From Moniliella sp. 'wahieum' (taxonomy: Eukaryota > Basidiomycota > Moniliellomycetes > Moniliellales > Moniliellaceae): a DNA stretch of 64,000 nucleotides. The notes beneath the pieces are model-generated. The model saw nothing but the letters and a program-made list of their open reading frames with translations, was not told the DNA's origin and searched no databases. Made by a program: the position numbers and the translations under genes. The stretch covers positions 434,001 through 498,000 of the forward strand of contig RSEE01000012.1 of NCBI GenBank assembly GCA_003971905.1. Reading direction: 5' to 3'. This document shows, in pieces, positions 56,649 through 64,000 of the stretch (positions are counted from its first letter, which is position 1; each line of letters begins with the position of its first letter).

Positions 56649-58060
56649 TTAGCAGCAGATGTTGATAAAGGGGTCGTCAACCATCAATAACACCTTATCG
56701 TCATCATGAACGTCTGAATCGCTGTCTTCTTCGCCATCATCAATGATAAGGTCCGGGTTGTCCCATGCGGTCATAGCTCTTCAAACACCTTCTTGTCCGT
56801 TAGTTCGGCCAAATGTACTGATTCTGAAGGCGGTAACTCCAACAAGGACGTCATAGAAGGTACTGCTTCTTCAAACGGCTGATGACCATCACGGTTGTAC
56901 TCCTCATAAACAGACGCTTTTTGGTCCGAACCCGAGCTAGCCGACGTATCAAGGCATGAATGAACAGGATAGTAAAGATGCTCGTTGAGATAGCAAAGCC
57001 AATCCATGAATAGGGGCGGACGTGGTAGTGTGAATGCCACATGGGCTGATTTTGGGTCATGATCATGTCAAATGGCGTCGAGTTGCGTAGGGTCATGTCT
57101 TCCGTCGAACAAACCTGAGCTCCGCCAGCCGCATCACACTGTTGATTGAACTGCTCCCAACGAGCAGAATGGAAAGAGTTGAAGAGAGGCGAGCATAGCG
57201 GATCTGGGCAAGTGGCGCCTTATGCTTGGGGGGTCCACGGGACCCAGTGGGAGACCCATTGGACCAATGCTTGTAGCTGAATGGTCCAGGGAGGACAGGG
57301 ATGTCGACTTTCTGTGATCTGGGCCGGACCACAGCGGTCAAAGACGAGTTGGTCCCATCATTTGACCAATCATCACAGTTGGAAGCCAATCCATTCGATA
57401 CTCGTGCCAGTCATGAATCCTCTGCCCAGAACTGATGCTGGACTGGTTAAAAAACGACGGGATTGGAGGGGTTTTCTTTGGAAGAGTAGGACATGGACAG
57501 TGTGGCATCAGAAGCGTTGTCGTTGCTGAAGAGAGTCTGAATGATGGAAGACTCGTTGTACGCAATCGCAATGTCAAATTCGGTCCCGGCTTTGTGAAGG
57601 ATGGGCGTAATAACCATTGTACGGAAGGAACCGTACAGGATGTCACGGCGGCGTGTTTGAAACTGGCTCCCGTACACGATTCGATGCTTCTGGTCGGCAG
57701 GCTGAACGAGCATGTTCATGCTACTTTGATTGAGGAAGGTATTGTCGTACGATACAGCGGCGCCACAATGCAGAAAAGTCATTCTCCCATTCGTTGGTCC
57801 TCTGACTGTTAATCCAGGGTTGCTGTCCGGTTCCAGCATAACCAGGATCATCCCTCCCGAAGCGGTCGGCGGATCTTTCGGGATAGAACACCACCTGGTC
57901 CGCTGCATCGGTCTCGTTGAAGTAGGTGATGATGGCATCGGTATATATATCGGGTGTTGGGGTCCTTGTATCCGCACGCACACTGCTGAGCCCATGCACT
58001 GGAGGACAAAGCGGCGATGATGGACCCAGTAAGGATTAGTTTCGTCGGCTTGAGCCACAT
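56649..58060 (-). CDS. GH16/concanavalin-like secreted domain protein with a C-terminal membrane anchor
   Basis: A signal peptide (MWLKPTKLILTGSIIAALSS, then SAWA) leads into QQCACGYKDPNTRYIYTDAI and ITYFNETDAADQVVFYP, a start found in a fungal GH16-like group. The jelly-roll region includes IVYGSQFQTRRRDILYGSFR, HKAGTEFDIAIAYNESS, HDWHEYRMDWLP, VLPGPFSYKHWSNGSP and a cysteine-containing end (QQCDAAGG, VCSTED). A transmembrane helix WIGFAISTSIFTILFIHAL follows, then an acidic cytosolic tail (IIDDGEEDSDSDVHDDDKVL). The usual GH16 motif ExDx(x)E reads EFDIA, so the final acid is missing and catalysis is doubtful. Frame breaks occur near 57760, 57440, 57380, 57180 and 56775. It may be joined to the acyltransferase downstream. 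Confidence 0.7.
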
Positions 58061-58495
58061 CCCGGAATCGCGGGGTAGTCTGGTGAGGCGGATGTGGGGT
58101 CAATAATACTGGCGCAACAGGGAGATGGCATAAACCGCCACAGGCCCAATCACCCCGGAGAGGCTGTGTGGCCGACCACAGGCTGATTTACGCAAGCTTA
58201 TGTGGGTACCCGAAAAGAGAGGAAGTGAGAGGGACGTACGGGTTATTCTGTTTGTTCTCAAAAGGAGAGATATGTGGTGGTGGGGAGGTGGTGGAACACA
58301 GGAGGAAAGGGCGGCGTGGAGGTTCAAGAAGGCGTGAAGGTTGGGGAAGGTGGAAAGGGAGATGATGAATGCCGTTTTCTCGGTTATATGTGCCCGCGCA
58401 CATAAGTATAGGTTCTTTCTACTGGGTCACTGGCAGTAACATCGAGACACTATTTCTGCGGTACGTCAGTGGTACGTCTCCCGCATCTCTCGTCC

Positions 58496-58552
58496 GTCAC
58501 GTGTCACATGTCACGCGTCACAGCTGTCACATGTCACATGTCACAGTCCAGT
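58496..58552. repeat. Tandem CACATGT/GTCACATGTCAC words
   Basis: Repeated GTCACATGTCACGCGTCAC and CACATGTCACATGTCACAG, giving ACATGT palindromes. Related sequence occurs at 48.47-48.49 and 48.86-48.91 kb. Confidence 0.8.
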
Positions 58553-59459
58553 CCGGAACCTGGACAAAGGCCGAGATCTGAGATGACCGAGACCTGGAGG
58601 TTCACTTCATCGCATCCATCATGTGTCACAAGTACAGTTCGGCGGCGCCCTTTCGCTGGTTGTGAACGATGTGATGAGAACCCGATGGACGTGAACGTCA
58701 TTGGTCGCTCGTTTAACCACGGAACAGCTCGTGTGTGCACACACGCGTGCACAAAAAACATATAATAGTAAGCTATACCAAGCAATTACTACTGGCTGTG
58801 GCCCGCTGCGGCGCTAGGGTCGGCCTAGAAAGATCACACGTGCACCATGCATAAGGACTAAGATGCACAGGACGGCCTTAGTCTTAAGGTACTGCAGAAG
58901 GTGCAGCATACTGCAAAATGCGTATAATGGCTGAGGTACATAAGGCGTGGCTGTGGCTGTAAGGCCTAAGGCCGAAGGCCAGGGTCGATAACGCATCAAC
59001 AGTCACTTACTAACTATTAGCATTAGTAGTGACTAGTGCCTAGTGACTATAGTATACCTACTACTACCACTGTGGTTTACACGTTTATTTTTTTGACATG
59101 TTTCCAACATCAGCTTCATTAATCCTCTCGGGTGTGTACCGCATCTATAGTAACTATATTTGATGGAGGAGACGGGATGTGCCAGGGAGTGTCTGTGGGA
59201 GCCCTCAGCGCGCGCCCGATGAGGCTGAGATATCTAAAAGAGTGCTTGCCCATCTCGATCGTAGCGTCCCCCCGACCCCAATATAAGCCCCAAGCACGTT
59301 TGCCTGTCGAGATGAGGCATAATTTTGAGCGATGGCTTCCATCGCCTGTACAGGTATGTGTTGACCAAAATGTTCACCAAAATAGAGTAGTGAGATTCTA
59401 ATGGTTAAACGTTAAACATTAAAATGCATAGCAATGAGATGCATGCTAAAATGTGCTAA

Positions 59460-59930
59460 TGATGCTAAGATCATTAATTGATCGATGAATGTTTTCTCAG
59501 CTTCTCCCAGGATCTCAGATCTCAGCAAAGAAACGCTGAGGCTCAGCTTTGAAATTTGAGTTGAGACGTTGAGGGTTACCGGTTACGGGTTAACATCGAG
59601 GCTCAGCGCGCTCAGCGAGCGCTCAGCCGCTCAGAAAATGCCCGGATGCTCACACGAACCACTGCGAAGCCGCCGATCAGGTCCACCAGGGATGATCGAT
59701 GATCGATGTCCATATTCGGGCCGGGTGTATCGAACGTGTATCTGCGAAAAGTGGAGTATGAACACGATGCATGATATCCGATGCATGACTGTTCGATAAT
59801 CGATGAGATCATCGATTATGAGGATGTGAGATGATCGATGAGTGGGATGTGAGATCGATGATTTTTTGACAGCCATAGCATTGCATGACGCATCATGCAT
59901 CATGCATCATGCAATGCATCCTAATGCACG
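59460..59930. repeat. Mixed palindromic-word cluster (GATC, CTCAGC, GGTTACC, ATGCAT)
   Basis: Includes CAGGATCTCAGATCTCAGC, GGGTTACCGGTTACGGGTTA, many CTCAGCG units, GGGATGATCGATGATCGATG, GATGAGATCATCGAT and finally CATCATGCATCATGCATCATG (about 59890-59910). Confidence 0.75.
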
Positions 59931-61255
59931 CCTCGATGACCTTGCCGACGGAACAGCATTGATAAATGTCGTCCTAAACAAACTGACACTACTGTCTTTT
60001 TGTCCCCACGTTGCAAATATATAAATGTCTGAGGTGGAGAACATTTTCAGGACTTGTACTTAGTAGAGGAATAATAGATCCGTGGTGTGCTCCGTACGTG
60101 TTGATGTTGGATGGGACACAGCCTGCGGGCCAGTCCGTCTCGAGGCATGTGTGGTCCTTGGAGGAGTCATGCAATAATCACCCCAAAATAGTGATGTGCT
60201 GGTTGCGGTCCATAAGCACTTACGTGAATATGTCAGAGCCGTTAACTTCTCTCGTTAACACCACTGTGCCTACAAGGACTTAGATCTCACGACAGAACAA
60301 AAACCAAAAAAAAGGTATCTCATACAGACCTCATTGCTGTGTGGGTCTGTGACGTGGTTAGTTTCTTGGGCTATGGAACTCCTACATAGCACTACTAGAT
60401 CTGAAGGGGGAAACAGCCATCATGATGGGCTAGGACGTTCGGACTGGCCACACTCAAGAAAAGCCACACCTAAAAATACATTTCTATCCGGGGTCCATTT
60501 TATATACGTCAACTAGCAATAAGAAACAAACATTTTGTCAAGTGTGGTTACCATGAACGTTGTGAGGCACATGCGGGAATGATTCAGGATGGTTTTCCTT
60601 CGAAACACCCTTTCTGCAGAGCCTGGCATTATAGGTCACAATGTCTTTCGTCCTTTTTTATTGCCCCTGAGTTTTCCAATACGATATGTCTTCTCTGCGG
60701 GACCGCCATCACTTCCACTCTTCCGCACTTTGGTGGTGGTCGTGCGTAAAAAGCTCGTTGGTGTATAGATCTTATTTCAAGCACTCGGGCCATGCTGCTT
60801 GCGACCAGTTTTAGTTACGACTTCTTTTTTCAATCATCTTTTGTTGCTGTCTCCATTACTATAGCCAGCTACACCATTTCGTTTTTCTTTTTATCGAGTC
60901 CATTTATCGCTCACCACTGCGTATAGCAATTCGGCTCTCATTCTCATCGCCCTGCACAAAAGTGAGTTAATATATGGGGATGCCGCAATTTGTTGGAGGA
61001 ACGGCATTGTATATAGATGCGCGATCCTAGCATGAGAAACATAATATTATGTTGGCTTCATGACGGGGTAACCGATAACATATATGGAAAACAGAAGACG
61101 TTTAGGCGGACCAGAAGATTCCTTTTCATTTAAGAGCCTGGGAAGGCGTATGACACCAGTTTGGCCGTGGAACCAACAGAGAAAAAATGCGGCGGGGAGG
61201 GGGGGGGATGATGACGTGAGAGGTGGTAAGTTGACCTCACAACTGGGTCAGTGAC

Positions 61256-63288
61256 TTATTGTGGAGAAGAGGTCATCTTAGAAAGAAACCGAAGTAATAT
61301 TAATAGTACCGTTCCGGAGTGTATGTTGACGCTAGTAGGTTTCGGGAGTCGTTGGCTCAGGATCTGGAGCCAAGTGACGTTCGGACCGCTTCTCCTCCTC
61401 ATGCATTTATATCTTCTCCAATCTCTCCATGTCTTAACAGCCAAGGCAGAGATCTCCCCTTTGACTAGAGCATGACGTGACGTGAAGCCAGGAGGACAAC
61501 CACGTGCGACTGTTCCAGGCTTTGCAATCGGGTCGTGGTACATCAGGTCAACTTGTTCCAGACTGAGACCTTGTGTCTCTCGAACAAAGAAGAAGACCAG
61601 CAGTGCGTGACAATATTCCAAGCAGCAAAGATGAAGCCATACGCTGATGAAAAGAGGTGGATTAGTATATATGGGACGCAAACAGTCAAAACCAGACCAA
61701 ACGAGCCAAATATATAGTAGTCTAAGAAAAGATCGAAAAAAGAGAACATACCGTAGCCAATGTTACCCGTAATGGGCTGGGTGAAGAATGCAAGGGCAAG
61801 TTCCAGGCCCAGTTAGTGGCCGTTGACAGGGCAGCTTGCTTGGCCACGAGTGCGTGAACCGAAATTCTCGCCGCACCAGATCCATACGGCAGGAGACCAA
61901 GTGCATGCAAGGCATAGGACAAAAAGCAGCCAGCCACAGTCATCAGGTCGCCAATGCTCTTGGAGACGTGGGGTTTACCCATCACACCGCTCTCGTTACC
62001 CGCGACACCAGCAATGGCGAAGACGAAAGCCACAGGGAACATGCAATCGCGCCCCCACGCTTCCACCATCCAGAGACCGGGGGCAGTACAGACAAAGTTT
62101 GACAGCACCAAGGATAATTGGGTTGCGTATGAGTCCTTGAGGCCGGCGTTGGCAAACACCTGATTGCCGTAAAAGAAGAAGTCTGGACGGAACATTGTGT
62201 CAGTGGCTGATTTGGCAATGACATGCTGAGGAAAGTCTTATGAACGTACAGTTTCCGCAGCAGAGTTGCTGCCCCTCTGGAGGGCCATGCCCATGCATGT
62301 CCGAGCAAGTCGAGTTCTCCAATTTGAAGCAGTCCACCCAGGTCTTCGGAGACGTTGGAAGCCTTTTCCTCCTCGATATTCCGAATGAGGTCATTGTATT
62401 CGCATTCAACGTGAGGATCGTGATCCTCAACCGTCACACCGTGCATAACAGCAATTGTTTTCTTCGCTTCGTCGTAACAGCCCTTTTGTGCGCTAATGGT
62501 GGGAGACTCGGGGGTCAGCAACGCTAGAGCACCCTGGAGAAGAGCAAATACGAAGCCGATTGCAGCCAAAACTCGCCACGACGCCGAATCGTGTTGCCCG
62601 CATGTCGAGTCCCAATAGCAATGGCGTATGCCAGCAAAATACCGAGGGTAATTGCAAACTGGAAAAAACCTCCCATCATGCCGCGGATTTGCCGGGGCAT
62701 GAGCTCGGACTGGTATACGGGTGCAAGGGCTGAAGACATGCCAATGCCGTAGCCTGACACCAATCGACCAATTCCGAATTGAACCCAAAGCTGACGGAGG
62801 CTACTTTAATGATGCAGCCAAAGATGATCCAGAGAGCCGAGATCTGGACACTGTACTTAGTGCCTAAGCGATGTTGCCATATGTTGCCAGTAAGAGCGCC
62901 GATACCACAACCATCGACATAAATCCCGTTATCAAGCCCTGGAGCCAAGGAGACCAGGCTTTCTGGTACTTCCCATCAGGATAGGTGGCAGCGCCTGTGG
63001 CAAGCGGCGCTGAAAATCTTCCATGGGGTACATACCTGCCATAATACCGGTTTCATGCCAAACTGTCTTCATCCATACATCAAAAAGATCATCAGTAGGA
63101 TGTTTTGCTGTGCTGGCGCACAAAAATGCAGCAGAAAAGAGTTTTACTGCGTCCGTTAAGTCCGGCACCATAGTCACCAGGGTGACCAGGTGGACCATGA
63201 TGCCGACAGAAGTGCCCCCGATCTCATGGTGAATCAGACAGTTGACAGCAAAAATGGGAAGGCGATTAGAGGAGAGTGAAGGCCTCAA
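61256..63288 (-). CDS. MFS sugar (hexose) transporter
   Basis: A 12-helix proton or facilitated sugar porter. After a split start (an exon with TSVGIMVHLVTL, a possible intron at about 63170-63072, then an FGYETG-like motif leading to IMAGMYPMEDFQRRF) the sugar-porter landmarks appear: SPWLQGLITGFMSMVVVSAL, HRLGTKYSVQISALWIIFG, the helix 4-5 signature LVSGYGIGMSSALAPVYQSE and LMPRQIRGMMGG, PESP after helix 6, NQVFANAGL in helix 7-8, GLWMVEAWGRD, and the C-terminal RETQGLSLEQVDLMYHD. Introns are likely near 62220 and 61740-61610 (PITGNIGYG to AYGFIFAAWNIV). Both ends are uncertain; 61256 is the limit of the open frame, and the true stop may lie earlier, near 61450. Confidence 0.85.
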
Positions 63289-64000
63289 AAGAGGAGCTTT
63301 TTTCGTAGGGTTTCGTTATAGTGGTGAGAGAAGGCGGAAAGATGTTGCGGATGGGGTAAGAAGGATGGTTCGGCCCCGGCGGTTTCCATTTATACACTCC
63401 AATGATTTGTATACAAGAGAGAGAATATTGACTAACCATATCAGTCCATATGATTGGAACTGTCGAGCCTAATGTATGCGGCCATATCCTTGGCAGTCAT
63501 TTGCGGGTCTCTATAGGTTCTATTAGTCACTCACTAGGTCAGGAACAGCCTCGTCACAAACAGCAGTGTTTTGGGTGGGGAGATGCAAGCTGCACCAGAC
63601 CGCAACACTGCGGCAACTGTGCTGCACCCCGGAAAATCATACGGAGCCCCACTATGCTCCGGGTTGGAGACCCAATCCCATCTTCGCCTCTGTCTCCATG
63701 TGTATGTGCCACATGCTGCACTGTACCTGTGTCCCGGTTCCAACACACAGTGGGTTGCATCAGTCTTGTCTCGCTCCACGAGCTCACTATTGTAACTCCC
63801 GCGAGCTACTCTTGTACCCCCCTCCAGCAACCAGCAACGGCTCTTCGGCAGCCTTCTGCAGCACATTGCAAGGTGCGGGGAGCTGCATTATGGTGCCACC
63901 CCCCCGAAAAGGTCTTCGGTTGACGAGTCAATATTCAATGAACTAAATTGGTGCTCCCCAGGCCTGCTGCTGCATATATATAGGCGCATAGCCCTGCTAC
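63289..64000. other. Spacer at the window edge
   Basis: Probable promoter region of the sugar transporter and perhaps of a gene beyond the window: a TATATATA lies at about 63975-63982 on plus. The overlapping open frames at 63450-63946 have no motif. Confidence 0.4.

Larger units (their letters stand above)
58061..61255. other. 3.2 kb gene-poor, repeat-rich spacer
   Basis: Short palindromic words dominate 58.5-59.9 kb (annotated separately). From 60.0 to 61.2 kb sequence is AT-richer with no long frame on either strand. No RNA gene could be recognised. It should contain the promoter of the GH16-like gene at its left end. Confidence 0.5.

Noticed and set aside
63450-63946. Overlapping plus-strand frames of 157 and 126 codons
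   Set aside because: Several frames are open together with no motif; this is more likely the transporter's upstream region.

Overview
This window is nuclear DNA of a filamentous or yeast-like fungus, most likely a basidiomycete. Introns are short (53-110 bp) with GT-AG ends, donors of the GTACGT/GTATGT/GTAAGT type and CTGAC or TACTAAT branch sites. The encoded proteins are typical fungal housekeeping proteins. Many genes carry no intron or only one to three, which fits Ustilaginomycotina (smuts and relatives) better than mushroom-forming lineages. That placement is an inference from gene structure, not a database result. No plasmid, phage, CRISPR, rRNA or tRNA signal was found.

Layout. 0-1 kb: N-terminal part of an RCK2/SRK1-like kinase (-). 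1-4.9 kb: gene-poor, with one copy of a small mobile element. 4.9-9.6 kb: GET2-like ER receptor (-), an unclassified protein (+) and a KES1/OSH4 oxysterol-binding protein (-). 12.9-18.9 kb: VDAC porin (+), CCDC47/DUF1682 (+), TIM17 (-) and cytosolic lysyl-tRNA synthetase (+). 19.9-25.3 kb: a PalC-type BRO1-domain protein (+) and a type I metacaspase (+). 25.3-28.2 kb: spacer with a well-delimited mobile element. 28.2-32.2 kb: a secreted double-psi beta-barrel protein (+), ribosomal protein eL42 (+) and SNU13 (-). 33-38 kb: gamma-glutamyltranspeptidase (+), CBP3 (-) and SFT2 (+). 38.4-48.3 kb: one very large VPS13 gene (-). 48.3-54.3 kb: repeat-rich, with an unrecognised gene, two more mobile-element copies and a LOR-domain gene. 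54.7-58.1 kb: an acyltransferase-3 region and a GH16-like membrane protein on the same strand, possibly one fused gene. 61.3-63.3 kb: an MFS sugar transporter (-).

How the genes relate. They are scattered housekeeping functions rather than one pathway. Themes recur: mitochondrial biogenesis (VDAC, TIM17, CBP3), ER membrane-protein insertion (GET2, CCDC47) and lipid or membrane traffic (KES1, SFT2, VPS13, BRO1). TIM17/KRS1 and CBP3/SFT2 are head-to-head pairs sharing spacers of about 350-370 bp.

Two cautions. First, most protein-coding genes are interrupted by single-base frame breaks, many in G or C runs, while conserved protein sequence continues in another frame. This looks like sequence error rather than real decay, so CDS spans below run across such breaks. 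Second, the intergenic spacers are full of short palindromic words (ACTAGT, GATC, ATGCAT, AAGCTT, ACATGT) in tandem.
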